From a virus: DNA of 35,127 nt. A model generated the notes under the pieces. It did not search any database, was not told the DNA's origin, and saw only the letters and a program-made list of their open reading frames with translations. Both the position numbers and the translations under genes were made by a program. The stretch is taken from positions 1 through 35,127 of IMG/VR virus record IMGVR_UViG_3300046791_000326; one strand, given 5' to 3'. The stretch's first letter is position 1. The number at the start of each line of letters is the position of its first letter. This document shows, piece by piece, positions 15,495 to 22,116 of this stretch.

Positions 15495-15695
15495 CTATGA
15501 CAAGCGCTTCTGGAGTTCCTCGGGATGGAGCTGCTCGAGCATGCCGATGGTGCGGATCAGCAGTCCGACCTTCTCGTGGAGCCTGGCAATCTCCAGTTTC
15601 ATGACGATGAGATGAGCTTCGGTGACCTCCACGCTGGAGAGGCCGTCGGCAATGGCTTCGGCTTCGCGCAGCAGCCGGTCGTGGGTGGGGGTCAT
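15495..15695 (-). CDS. Small helical hypothetical protein
   Basis: A 66-residue, entirely helical, Leu/Glu-rich protein (RLLREAEAIADGL, then KLEIARLHEKVGLLIRTIG). Its ATG overlaps the upstream stop (ATGA), and the ERF gene begins 13 bases beyond its end. A short coiled-coil partner is possible; no family is known to me. Confidence 0.6.
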   Translation of the reverse strand: MTPTHDRLLREAEAIADGLSSVEVTEAHLIVMKLEIARLHEKVGLLIRTIGMLEQLHPEELQKRLS

Positions 15696-15937
15696 GCGGT
15701 CACCTCTGGGATCTCAGCGGCGAGGGCGGCTTCGAGTTCCTGGGCCCGGAGTTCGAGTAGCGCCGAGAGCGCGTACATGCACGCCACGGCGCCGCGGTCA
15801 TAGCCGGGCAGGATGACCGACGCGGAGCCGAGCTCGACGACCGCGAAGTGCAGCGCCGGGGTGGCGTGGTCGTTCACGAGCACCTTGACGACGGGGTCGT
15901 GGTGCTCGCCGGCGAGGTTGATGGAGACGCTCATCAT
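15692..15937 (-). CDS. Small hypothetical protein
   Basis: An 81-residue protein. The first half alternates hydrophobic and charged residues (ISINLAGEH-like, then VKVLVND and LHFAVVELG) as in a beta sheet. The second half is a helix ending in acidic residues. Two ATG codons stand side by side at 15937 and 15934; the first overlaps the upstream stop. I have seen similar short proteins in early regions of phages of GC-rich hosts, without assigned function. Confidence 0.6.
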   Translation of the reverse strand: MMSVSINLAGEHHDPVVKVLVNDHATPALHFAVVELGSASVILPGYDRGAVACMYALSALLELRAQELEAALAAEIPEVTA

Positions 15938-16251
15938 GGGCGGCCTTCGGCCTTGGCAATGGCGGCACGGGCCTGTTCGGTGTCTGGGCTCATGGCTCGC
16001 AGGGCCTCCAGCAGATCCGGTGCGGCGGCGATGAGGTGGGCGTTGGCGATGCCTTCGTCACGGTCTGGCAATCCCAGATCACGTTTACAGATCACCTTCT
16101 CGTCATCAGGAGAGCGCAACACAAACGCACCTTCATCGTCATGCCACAACTGCCACGGTCCGGGTGTGTGGGTGCCAGTCACCGGCACGGTGGGGAGTGC
16201 GCGGGTCTCGGTGTCGATGCTCACCGGCTTGTCCTTCTCCATGTTCTTCAC
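15934..16251 (-). CDS. Conserved phage protein with HTPGPW / AAAPDLLEAL motifs
   Basis: About 105 residues from GTG 16251, which overlaps the upstream stop (GTGA); ATG 16242 is an alternative and the frame is open to 16296. The segment THTPGPWQLW, followed by ANAHLIAAAPDLLEALR, is a signature of a common phage and prophage protein of unknown function. The middle resembles a small beta sheet. The annotation is conserved but functionally unknown. Confidence 0.65.
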   Translation of the reverse strand: MKNMEKDKPVSIDTETRALPTVPVTGTHTPGPWQLWHDDEGAFVLRSPDDEKVICKRDLGLPDRDEGIANAHLIAAAPDLLEALRAMSPDTEQARAAIAKAEGRP

Positions 16252-16343
16252 TGGCTCATCCCCTGTACCGCGGCGAGAATCAACAGGCTCATCCACAGCA
16301 AACTGACGATGGCGAGGCCGAGCCGTTCAGCGTGGGACCGCAT
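16248..16343 (-). CDS. 31-residue single-helix membrane peptide
   Basis: The ATG at 16343 lies in the last codons of the HNH gene, and the stop overlaps the next gene (GTGA). Residues 8-26 (LGLAIVSLLWMSLLILAAV) form one hydrophobic helix long enough to cross a membrane, preceded by a charged start. Small membrane peptides like this in phage early operons can modify host membrane processes. It could also be a coincidental frame, but coupling at both ends argues for expression. Confidence 0.45.
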   Translation of the reverse strand: MRSHAERLGLAIVSLLWMSLLILAAVQGMSQ

Positions 16344-16704
16344 AGACCCGTCCGGGGCGCCCGACCTTCCGGCCTTTGTGGATGGCGTCGTGGATGTTGT
16401 CGAGTTGCGTCCCGAGCATCAGGTGTTCGGGGTTGCAGCACGGCGGCTGGTCGCAGGAGTGGAGCACGTACATCCCGTCCGGGATGGTGCCGTGCGTCAG
16501 CCGATAGGCGATGCGATGTGTCTGCTCGTTGATCTGGCGGCCATCCTCGCGACGCCCAACGGCACAGAGGCCGTAGCCGTTGACCTGCTTGGCGCCGAGC
16601 CAGAACCAGCACTCACCCTCGCGGCGGTCGACGCGGCCCCAGAAGTGGGCACGCTTGGTGTCGGTCCACGTCGCCACGGCGGCTGCGGCTGCGGTGGTGC
16701 TCAT
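16327..16704 (-). CDS. HNH endonuclease (HNH_3 type)
   Basis: A 125-residue protein from ATG 16704, which overlaps the upstream stop (ATGA). The core has EGECWFWLGA, then THRIAYRLTHG and DGMYVLHSCDQPPCCNPEHL followed by LGTQLDN, the pattern of the I-HmuI-like HNH_3 group. The C-terminal basic stretch would contact DNA. The same motif order appears in the HNH gene at 29957, so this phage carries two relatives. It probably acts as a homing or nicking enzyme. Confidence 0.8.
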   Translation of the reverse strand: MSTTAAAAAVATWTDTKRAHFWGRVDRREGECWFWLGAKQVNGYGLCAVGRREDGRQINEQTHRIAYRLTHGTIPDGMYVLHSCDQPPCCNPEHLMLGTQLDNIHDAIHKGRKVGRPGRVYAVPR

Positions 16705-16865
16705 GACGCCTTGGCCCATGACCCGTGAACGCTGGTGCCGGCGACCCAGGCTTCGACTTTGGCTTTCGAGTAGCGATGGGGCACGGGGGACTCGAGGTGC
16801 TTGCGGCTACGGGAGATACCGAGGGCTTCCCACAGTTCCCGGTGCGTGAGCGTGAGGCGGTCCAT
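16701..16865 (-). CDS. Excisionase-like winged-helix protein
   Basis: A 54-residue protein with ATG at 16865, overlapping the upstream stop by one base. LTHRELWEALGISRSR forms a helix-turn-helix, and HRYSKAKVEAWVAG is the strand plus helix that closes a MerR-like or HTH_17 winged helix. This architecture is standard for excisionases and small phage regulators. It is the second gene of the leftward operon, next to the Cro-like regulator and about 1.1 kb from the integrase, so directing excision is a reasonable inference. Confidence 0.6.
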   Translation of the reverse strand: MDRLTLTHRELWEALGISRSRKHLESPVPHRYSKAKVEAWVAGTSVHGSWAKAS

Positions 16866-17152
16866 CAGGCGGCCTCGTTGTCGGTTTCGCGGCTGATCTC
16901 GGGGAACAGGTCGTCCATCGTGCAGCCGAAGAACTTCGCGAAGGGACGGGCGGTGTTGAGTTCGACGTTGCTGAAACGGCCCCGTGCGATGGCGCTGACG
17001 TGCTGGTAGGGGACGCTGGGGATCTCGCGAACCAGGTCTCGCAGGGCGGTATCGGTCATCGCCATCGCAAGTCGGACGCGATTGACGATGGTGGGGACGA
17101 GTGGCGCCGCACGTAGCGCCGCCAGTTGCTCGGGCGATAACGGCTTGGGCAT
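16865..17152 (-). CDS. Cro/CI-type HTH regulator, first gene of the leftward operon
   Basis: A 95-residue protein with an XRE-like helix-turn-helix at residues 20-80 (TIVNRVRLAMAMTDTALRDL, VPYQHVSAIARGRFSN, then ARPFAKFFGCTMDDLFP). ATG 17152 has no ribosome site upstream, and an inverted repeat begins at the next base, so translation may start from a very short leader. Divergent from the CI-like gene, it takes the position of Cro in a lysis-lysogeny switch. The stop overlaps the excisionase-like gene. Confidence 0.75.
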   Translation of the reverse strand: MPKPLSPEQLAALRAAPLVPTIVNRVRLAMAMTDTALRDLVREIPSVPYQHVSAIARGRFSNVELNTARPFAKFFGCTMDDLFPEISRETDNEAA

Positions 17153-17321
17153 AGGCGTCTGAAGTGGAGACTACCCAACGGACGCCTGAAAATCAACTAT
17201 ATTCTTCTTTAAATGCCTAAGACACCTTTAAACGCCAGCTCTGCAGGATTGAGACTCCCGTCTAGGTGGGAAATTTCCTTACTAGATTGGAATATGCGGA
17301 TTTGACATAATTCCAGTCAGA
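17153..17321. promoter_or_regulatory. Divergent control region with candidate operators
   Basis: This AT-rich stretch separates the Cro-like (-) and CI-like (+) genes. It contains the inverted repeat AGGCGTC (17153-17159) with GACGCCT (17181-17187), and a direct repeat CTTTAAAYGCC at 17207-17217 and 17226-17236. It also has the palindrome GGAAATTTCC (17269-17278), and GGAATATG (17289-17296) against CATAATTCC (17306-17314). A TTGACA hexamer lies at 17302-17307. These look like operators and promoters of a phage switch; exact transcription starts cannot be told. Confidence 0.6.
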
Positions 17322-17690
17322 ATGATTGCCCTACAGTCAAGTACTGCGCCTGCGACATCATCCATGCCTAAACCTGTGCGCCGGCTGCATCCACTGGGCC
17401 GAGTAGTACGGCAGCACCGGGAGAGTCAGGGTCTCTCACAGGAAGAGTTGGCTGTACGCGCGAAGATGCACGCGAAGCAAGTCTCCAATCTGGAAGTGGG
17501 GAAGAACGTCCAGATCAAGTTCTACCAGGATTGTGCGATCGGGCTGGGCTTCCGTGATGCCTACGAGATGTTCTTGCAGCCGGTCGACCCGCTGATGCGT
17601 CGGCTCATGCGACTGTGGCCGTCGCTCTTGCCGGAACAGCAAGCGGATTTAGTGGCGCGAGCGCAGGCGTACCTCGTTGACGGGCTGTGA
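17322..17690 (+). CDS. CI-like XRE regulator
   Basis: A 122-residue protein from ATG 17322, or 108 residues from ATG 17364. An XRE helix-turn-helix occupies about residues 24-80: GRVVRQHRESQGLSQEELAV, then KQVSNLEVGKN. A short helical C-terminal part follows (LLPEQQADLVARAQAYL). There is no LexA-type protease domain, so it is a short repressor of the kind that needs another signal for release. Position opposite the Cro-like gene and upstream of the integrase suggests control of lysogeny. Confidence 0.75.
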   Translation: MIALQSSTAPATSSMPKPVRRLHPLGRVVRQHRESQGLSQEELAVRAKMHAKQVSNLEVGKNVQIKFYQDCAIGLGFRDAYEMFLQPVDPLMRRLMRLWPSLLPEQQADLVARAQAYLVDGL

Positions 17691-17832
17691 GGAGCCACCA
17701 CAGGTCACGCAAGACCAGTTGCTGACGCTCGTCGGAGAGCGCGCGAAAGAAAATCGCGGCGTGTTTTTCACGACGACCCCTCTGAGACGACGGCGTGACG
17801 CGGGCCATACGACGACGCGGCGACGACGACAT
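17605..17832 (-). CDS. Possible small Arg-rich minus-strand gene
   Basis: A 75-residue frame with GGGAG eight bases before ATG 17832. The middle (FRALSDERQQLVLRDLWWLL) reads like a real amphipathic helix, and the N-terminus is very basic. Its 3' end overlaps the 3' end of the CI-like gene by 86 bases, which is tolerable for convergent genes. A plus-strand frame in the same place (17677-17907) looks less protein-like. No family is recognised, so this remains tentative. Confidence 0.4.
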   Translation of the reverse strand: MSSSPRRRMARVTPSSQRGRREKHAAIFFRALSDERQQLVLRDLWWLLTARQRGTPALAPLNPLAVPARATATVA

Positions 17833-17944
17833 GAGGCAGACTCCCGACTCAAGGATGTGCTTGTCATTCAAGCCACGGGGAGAAAACGGGACACAGTAAC
17901 CGTATGAGGGCGACATTACAACTGTCAATTCTGGTAGAGCTGTA

Positions 17945-18922
17945 ATGAAAAAGACCAAGCCCCCGAAGGGCATCCGGCAGAAGGGCAATCGCTGGGAAGT
18001 GTATGTCACGGTGAACGGCGAGCGGGTCTGGACGACCTTCCCGCTGGCGACGCCGCTGCAGACGATGGAGGTGTGGCGCCGTGACCAGCGTCATGTGCCG
18101 CCGCCCTCGGACAGTTTCGCGGCGGACATCGCGTCGTATTTGCTCACCGTGCAGCACATGCCGACCTTCCATGAGCGCAGTTTTCATCTGCAGTTCTGGC
18201 AGCGGGCATTGGGGCCGGAGCGAGCTCGCGCCACGATTACGACGACCGAGATCAATCAGTGTCTCAGCAAACTGAAAGCCAGCGGAAAATCGAACACGAC
18301 GGTCCGTCACTACCGCACAGCACTGCTTCATCTGTTCAACCGGCTCGACCCGGATGGGCTGAATCCGGTGAAGCGGACCTGGAAGCCGGCGGACCCGCCG
18401 CTCGAAGCTCGGGCGCTCGAGCCTGCGGTCGTGTGGCAGATTCTGAAGGCGATCAAGGGACCAAAGACGAAGGCGCGGCTCTGGGTGATGGCGACGACGG
18501 GGCTCCCGCACAAGCAACTGATGCAACTGACGCCGGCGTCGGTGGACTGGCCCGCCTCGCGGGTGCTGGTGCTGGCCAGGCGCAAGGGTGCTGGGGCCGC
18601 GGGTCGGTGGCTGCCGCTGAGCAAGAGCGCCCGGTATGCCTTCAGGAGTCTCGACAAGGCGGAAGGCTGGGGCGCGTTCAGTGTGGGCGGCATGCGGCAG
18701 ACGTTTCAGCGGGCCTTGAAAGCACTGGGCTTGCCGTCCACGATCCGGCCGTACGACATCCGGCACATGGTCGGGACCGAGCTCTACCGGGCGACGGGCG
18801 ATCTGGCGACGGTGGCGCGGCTGCTGGGGCATGCGGACATCAAAACGGCGAGCCGGTACAGCCTCGCGGCGCACGAGCTCAACGACCGGCTGGCGATGGA
18901 TAAAGTGCGGATCGGTGGATAG
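17945..18922 (+). CDS. int: Tyrosine recombinase (phage integrase) with atypical active site
   Basis: A 325-residue protein: N-terminal arm-binding part (GIRQKGNRWEVYVTVNGE), core-binding helices at 55-145, and a catalytic domain at 155-310. Catalytic candidates are K214 (RRKG), R273 (YDIRH), H296 (LLGH) and nucleophile Y305 (SRYS). The first arginine, usual in TGLR, is replaced by proline (TGLPHKQL, P188). The first His of H-x-x-R is Tyr (Y270). The protein otherwise has normal length and order, and attP follows 45 bases after the stop, so it is probably functional in a divergent integrase group. Confidence 0.85.
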   Translation: MKKTKPPKGIRQKGNRWEVYVTVNGERVWTTFPLATPLQTMEVWRRDQRHVPPPSDSFAADIASYLLTVQHMPTFHERSFHLQFWQRALGPERARATITTTEINQCLSKLKASGKSNTTVRHYRTALLHLFNRLDPDGLNPVKRTWKPADPPLEARALEPAVVWQILKAIKGPKTKARLWVMATTGLPHKQLMQLTPASVDWPASRVLVLARRKGAGAAGRWLPLSKSARYAFRSLDKAEGWGAFSVGGMRQTFQRALKALGLPSTIRPYDIRHMVGTELYRATGDLATVARLLGHADIKTASRYSLAAHELNDRLAMDKVRIGG

Positions 18923-18967
18923 GGAAGTGGCGATTGGCAAGATTTGTTAAGCATTTTGGCAAAGTCA

Positions 18968-19017
18968 CCGGCCTTCTAAGCCGAATGTCGTGGGTTCAAA
19001 TCCCTCCGGGCGCACCA
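18968..19017 (+). other. attP core: 3' half of a tRNA-Arg(UCU) gene
   Basis: The segment reads as the right half of a tRNA. It has anticodon stem CGGC, loop CTTCTAA with anticodon TCT, stem GCCG, then a TTCAAAT T-loop and a CGGGCGC acceptor strand followed by A and CCA at 19015-19017. No matching 5' half (acceptor GCGCCCG plus D arm) stands upstream, so it is not a tRNA gene. Phage integrases often use a tRNA 3' end as the crossover region, and the integrase gene ends 45 bases away. Phage genes on both sides point to attP. Confidence 0.8.
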
Positions 19018-19081
19018 ATTCCTCAGCAAAACCACTCAATCAATCAATCCACATGAGTCCATATAAGGCCGTTTTGTACGT

Positions 19082-19104
19082 AAAAGGTGGATGAAAAGGT
19101 GGAT
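19082..19104 (+). repeat. Tandem 12-base repeat in the attP arm
   Basis: AAAAGGTGGAT occurs at 19082-19092 and 19094-19104 with a 12-base period, 65 bases right of the core. Just before it, at 19037-19050, CAAT is repeated three times. Such directly repeated short sites next to a core are typical arm-type integrase binding sites. Function is inferred from position. Confidence 0.45.
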
Positions 19105-19167
19105 AGGCATGAGAGCATCGGCCTGCCCACTTGTGAGTGAGAGGGCGGAGCGCCGTACGGTGATGGG

Positions 19168-19335
19168 TTAGGCGGCTGAGCGAGGCGGGCTGGGCCGCCA
19201 CTGATGGGAGCAGACGCTACAGGCGAACCGCTTCAAGGTCTCATCCCATTCGACCATGCGCAGCTCGGCGCACTTCGGGCACGGGGGTGCTTCACGGCGT
19301 GAGAGCCACTCGCGCATGCTGGTGATGAGCCCCAT
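19168..19335 (-). CDS. 55-residue zinc-ribbon protein
   Basis: From ATG 19335. The product carries a basic N-terminus (MREWLSRREAP), then PPCPKCAELRM and, 20 residues further, FACSVCSHQWR. That is two C-x-x-C pairs as in a complete zinc ribbon. No ribosome site is obvious. The arrangement of Cys pairs and the W-R-P ending support coding over chance. A nucleic-acid or protein-binding role is possible; the family is not identified. Confidence 0.6.
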   Translation of the reverse strand: MGLITSMREWLSRREAPPCPKCAELRMVEWDETLKRFACSVCSHQWRPSPPRSAA

Positions 19336-19415
19336 AGCACAATTCTACGACGGCCGCCACTGTCAAAAATACTAGGAATATCCCTGAGCCCTGGATGCCG
19401 ATTCCCGCGCGTGTG

Positions 19416-19598
19416 ATGAATCGGTTCGCCGCGGAGGCGGATGACCTGGTGGTCGAAATCGCGGCGCTGCTCGAGGGCCGGCCACTGCTGACGGTGCTCC
19501 TGGCGCTGGGCGAGATTCTGGGTGGGACGTTAGCGCGCGAGTTCGAACCGCTGGAGCAAGAGGCGTTTCTGCGCTCCGCTGGACAACCGGATTCATGA
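19416..19598 (+). CDS. Small Leu-rich helical protein (tentative)
   Basis: A 60-residue frame from ATG 19416. It is helical, acidic and Leu/Ala-rich (DDLVVEIAALLEG, then PLLTVLLALGEILG, LEQEAFLRSA). Such short helical proteins occur in phage accessory regions. The alternative minus-strand frame is Pro/Arg-rich and looks like a shadow. There is no clear ribosome site, and it would be the only rightward gene in this stretch, so confidence is limited. Confidence 0.4.
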   Translation: MNRFAAEADDLVVEIAALLEGRPLLTVLLALGEILGGTLAREFEPLEQEAFLRSAGQPDS

Positions 19599-19704
19599 AC
19601 GGCCGGCGACGAGCCCGCGGGTGCACTAATCGCGCATGGCTTGTCTCGCGGGCCTCGGCGACGGACATCAGCAAGGCTCGCTCAACGGCGGCCCGCGAGG
19701 TGCT

Positions 19705-19932
19705 CTACCCATTCTGCTCGTGAGAACCCCATCGTCTCAACAGAGCAATGACGTCGGCGCGGGTGTGGGGTGTCGCGGCAGAGTCGATCGAGTTCATCAC
19801 GGTACTTGATCGGGTGTCTGGATTCTCGGCCATCCATGAGCGGCGGCGTCGTTCTGCTTCGTGTCGGCTGCTAACAAACGCGAAGCCTGCGCTCCCTTCG
19901 GCGTCGTCGTAGAAATGCACGCGATAGATCAT
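19705..19932 (-). CDS. Small hypothetical protein
   Basis: A 75-residue protein with AAGGA six to seven bases before ATG 19932. The N-terminus (MIYRVHFYDDAEGSAGFAFV) alternates like paired beta strands, followed by an Arg/Glu helix (RHEAERRRRSW). The second half is less ordered. Similar short proteins with an EGS-G-F-x-F motif are known to me from phage genomes, without assigned function. It is the last gene of the leftward accessory cluster 19705-22268. Confidence 0.6.
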   Translation of the reverse strand: MIYRVHFYDDAEGSAGFAFVSSRHEAERRRRSWMAENPDTRSSTVMNSIDSAATPHTRADVIALLRRWGSHEQNG

Positions 19933-20001
19933 GGTTGTGTCCTTGAGAAAAAAGCCCGTCAGTGCCTCCCGCGACGCACCAACGGGCCACGGTCATCTTG
20001 A

Positions 20002-20214
20002 TTAGAGCAGCGCGAAGCCCCAGAGGGCGATACGGCAGACGGCGAGGAACAGCCCGAAGGCGATTGCGAGTCCGAGCAGGCCGGCGGCCAGCCCAGCGAT
20101 CACCTTCAGTGCGTCCTTGAAGAACATGAACACGACGCCGGTCATGAACACGATCACCCCGAGGCAGACGACGAAGATCAGGCCGCCGAACAGCGTAGTG
20201 AGCGCGTCAGTCAT
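20002..20214 (-). CDS. Small membrane protein, two to three hydrophobic segments
   Basis: A 70-residue protein from ATG 20214 with GAGG six bases upstream. Residues 7-31 (LFGGLIFVVCLGVIVFMTGV and beyond) and 37-68 are strongly hydrophobic, separated by the short charged loop KDALK. It may act as a holin-like or superinfection-related membrane protein; nothing in the sequence decides. The neighbour upstream is probably secreted or membrane-anchored. Confidence 0.6.
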   Translation of the reverse strand: MTDALTTLFGGLIFVVCLGVIVFMTGVVFMFFKDALKVIAGLAAGLLGLAIAFGLFLAVCRIALWGFALL

Positions 20215-20222
20215 GGCGGGCC

Positions 20223-20390
20223 TCAGTCCGAGAACGAACGACAGACTTCCGAGATGTTGTAGTAGCGCTTGGCGAGGTGCTTGGCTTCGTCCTGGCAGTC
20301 GGACAAGAGGGTGAACGGGCCAGCGACCTTGGCGCCGGAATACGTGCAGACATACCAAGCGAAGAGGCAGACGAGAATCTTGCGGGTCAT
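20223..20390 (-). CDS. 55-residue probable secreted or membrane-anchored peptide
   Basis: The ATG at 20390 overlaps the stop of the upstream gene (ATGA). The N-terminus has a Lys/Arg pair and a hydrophobic stretch (KILVCLFAWYVCTYSGA), like a signal peptide or anchor. A small domain with two cysteines (LLSDCQDEA, then SEVCRSF) follows, which could form a disulfide outside the cytoplasm. Such short exported peptides in phage accessory regions may alter the host envelope; that is inference. Confidence 0.55.
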   Translation of the reverse strand: MTRKILVCLFAWYVCTYSGAKVAGPFTLLSDCQDEAKHLAKRYYNISEVCRSFSD

Positions 20391-20605
20391 CGGTCGGAGC
20401 CTTTCTGAGCAATCGTGATGTGTTCGGCCGAGACGATCGTCCCGGAGTAGTTCGGGGAGCCGTGGCGGTTCTCCAGGTAGACGGAAGCGGCCTCGACGGT
20501 CGCATAGTTCGGTGGCGCCATGCGGACGTAGTTGATCGAGCCGGAGCCGTGCGGAGTCGTCACGAGTGTTCCGGGGCGAAGCTGGTCTGATGTATAGCGG
20601 GTCAT
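20387..20605 (-). CDS. Small SH3-like hypothetical protein
   Basis: A 72-residue protein rich in beta-forming residues: RPGTLVTTPHGSGSINYV, then YATVEAASVYLEN and a final SGTIVSAEHITIA. The pattern of PG-x-x-V-x-T and a later GT-x-x-x-A resembles small SH3/KOW-like barrels found in phages. It is probably soluble. It overlaps the signal-bearing peptide gene by four bases. No specific function is assigned. Confidence 0.6.
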   Translation of the reverse strand: MTRYTSDQLRPGTLVTTPHGSGSINYVRMAPPNYATVEAASVYLENRHGSPNYSGTIVSAEHITIAQKGSDR

Positions 20606-20687
20606 GGGTCAGAGCCTTTGTCGGAATCGAGCGGGAATGCTCGCGGAGGCCGGCTGTCTCAGTCAGTCGGCTCCCGTGAACGCTCCG

Positions 20688-21071
20688 CTAGGCGGCCTGC
20701 CGCAGACGGGCACGTGTCAGACGCCGCGACAGTCGCGCATGGAAGATCGCCATCGGTCGCGCCCTGTTGCGGTCAATCCGGTACGCGTCCCGAATAGCGT
20801 TCAACGCCTTGTAATCCGCCGGCTTGGACGCGCGAGTCTCGAGTTCGGTGAGCAGGGACTCTGCCGCGGCGCGCAGGTCCGGCCGGATCGGGCTGGCGAC
20901 GCGCAGGAAAAACCGCACATCTTCGCGGCAGCCGATTTTCTTGAGGTAGGCGTGGAGCTCGGCATCGCTCAGCGTCGCCTTGTCGAGTTCGGGCGCATAC
21001 GCCTGGAAAACTTTGGCGGCTTTGGGTTGTCGGATTGTCTGGCCGCAGCAGGTACACTTGGGACTAGCCAT
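20688..21071 (-). CDS. Hypothetical protein with N-terminal zinc motif
   Basis: A 127-residue protein from ATG 21071 with AGAGG upstream. Residues 1-12 hold KCTCCGQTI, a C-x-C-C start common in short phage zinc proteins. The rest is helical and basic: ELDKATLSDAELHAYLKKIG, then DLRAAAESLLTELETRA, and an Arg-rich end. DNA binding would suit the composition. The frame is open to 21128, but the later start has the better ribosome site. Confidence 0.6.
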   Translation of the reverse strand: MASPKCTCCGQTIRQPKAAKVFQAYAPELDKATLSDAELHAYLKKIGCREDVRFFLRVASPIRPDLRAAAESLLTELETRASKPADYKALNAIRDAYRIDRNRARPMAIFHARLSRRLTRARLRQAA

Positions 21072-21175
21072 GATCGGTTTACCTCTACTAAACGGGTTAT
21101 GGTGAGGGCCGGCGTGCTCCACTGACATGGAGTGCCGGCCCGCTTTCGATGCGAGCTTCAGGCGGCCTCTGCTTA

Positions 21176-21367
21176 CTACAGTCGAGCGTAGGCGCGCGCC
21201 TTCCGCTCTGCTTCTTCCCAGCGGGCTTGACGTTCGGCATACGCGCGGGCACGTTCGGTCACACGCTTCCGGCAGGCTTCGCGCCAGCAGCGATCTGAGC
21301 GATCGCCCACCAGCTCCTCATACGCTCGCGACTCTCCGCACTCCGCACACGTTTGGGTCATGGTCAT
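21176..21367 (-). CDS. Small Cys-rich charged protein
   Basis: A 63-residue protein with two possible starts, ATG 21367 and ATG 21361, after a purine-rich GAAGAGAG leader. The N-terminal half has TCAECGESRAY and RCWREACRKR, four cysteines placed as in a zinc finger. The C-terminal half is an Ala/Arg/Glu helix. It is one of several short zinc proteins in this cluster. Function unknown. Confidence 0.55.
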   Translation of the reverse strand: MTMTQTCAECGESRAYEELVGDRSDRCWREACRKRVTERARAYAERQARWEEAERKARAYARL

Positions 21368-21402
21368 GGTTCTCTCTTCTCTCTTCCTGAATGACACTGG
21401 CG

Positions 21403-21654
21403 CTAAAAGACGCGCGTGACTCGCTCACGCCACAATTCCGGCCGGCTGCTGACCTCGAGTAATTCGGCTTCGGTCCACTGCGCGAGCCGCTTGGCGCCGT
21501 TCCCAAAACACGCCCAGAGGCGCCCGTCATTCGACACAACATAGCCTTCCAAGCGGTACGTGCTTGATTGATAGCGGTCGGTATAGACGGGCTTGTAGCC
21601 ACGCGCGATCGCGTTCGGATTGAATCGGTCTGACAGATCAGCTGTTGATTGCAT
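21403..21654 (-). CDS. Small hypothetical protein
   Basis: An 83-residue protein with a GAGAAGAG leader before ATG 21654. The sequence is mixed and rich in Tyr, Arg and Trp (RGYKPVYTDRYQSSTYRL, then EGYVVSNDGRLWACFGNGAK), which suggests a compact beta-rich fold. No family is recognised. The leader resembles those of the two neighbouring genes, so they may share expression strength. Confidence 0.55.
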   Translation of the reverse strand: MQSTADLSDRFNPNAIARGYKPVYTDRYQSSTYRLEGYVVSNDGRLWACFGNGAKRLAQWTEAELLEVSSRPELWRERVTRVF

Positions 21655-21689
21655 GGTCTCTTCTCTCTTGAATCTGAATCGTGCTAGTT

Positions 21690-21899
21690 CTACAGTGCCT
21701 TGGGATGATTGCGCGCGTAGCGGATGTAGTGAGCCGCCCAGTCTCGAGCCTCAGACCACTCCTCACGAGGCTGGAGATATTCGGCCTGCCCACGTGGGCG
21801 CCACTGAATCCGCGACATCAGGCGATACCCGCGCGACCACTGGCCGCTATGAAACCGCTCGCATGCGTAGGACAATCCGATCAATCGTTCGCTGTTCAT
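21690..21899 (-). CDS. Small Arg/Trp-rich hypothetical protein
   Basis: A 69-residue protein with AAGGAA before ATG 21899. It contains GLSYACERF, SGQWSRGYRL and EEWSEARDWAAHYIRYAR, the last an amphipathic helix. No motif is diagnostic. It forms part of the leftward accessory set, whose genes are separated by 20-40-base leaders rather than overlapping. Confidence 0.5.
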   Translation of the reverse strand: MNSERLIGLSYACERFHSGQWSRGYRLMSRIQWRPRGQAEYLQPREEWSEARDWAAHYIRYARNHPKAL

Positions 21900-21939
21900 T
21901 GCGGTTTTCCTTGTGAATAAACCGTGCTAGGATGCCCGA

Positions 21940-22116
21940 TTACCGGGCGTCAACGACTTGGACCGACGTGTTGTGCTTGTAGGCGTTCATGTGCGACACG
22001 GCCTCACGTTCCGCCTCACGCTTCCCCACGGGCTGCGTCAAATGGCACGAGTAGCACACAAAGCACACGGCCCGGAACTTCGTCGCTCGCTTACTGACCT
22101 TCGGTGATTCGTTCAT
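21940..22116 (-). CDS. 58-residue zinc-finger-like protein
   Basis: ATG 22116 overlaps the upstream stop (ATGA). KFRAVCFVCYSCHLTQPV is a tight C-x-x-C-x-x-C-H cluster, and HMNAYKHN further on supplies two more histidines, as in a C2H2-like finger. The N-terminus is basic. Sequence-specific or RNA binding is possible, but no family is assigned. Confidence 0.6.
   Translation of the reverse strand: MNESPKVSKRATKFRAVCFVCYSCHLTQPVGKREAEREAVSHMNAYKHNTSVQVVDAR

Noticed and set aside
17677-17907. 76-codon plus-strand frame after the CI-like gene
   Set aside because: Arg/Thr-rich without ribosome site; the minus-strand frame in the same place is somewhat more plausible.
18968-19017. Complete tRNA gene
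   Set aside because: Acceptor 5' strand and D arm are absent upstream, and base 27 does not pair with base 43; only the 3' half is present.
19037-19050. CAAT tandem repeats as CRISPR or minisatellite
   Set aside because: Only three four-base units with no spacers; at most part of the attP arm.
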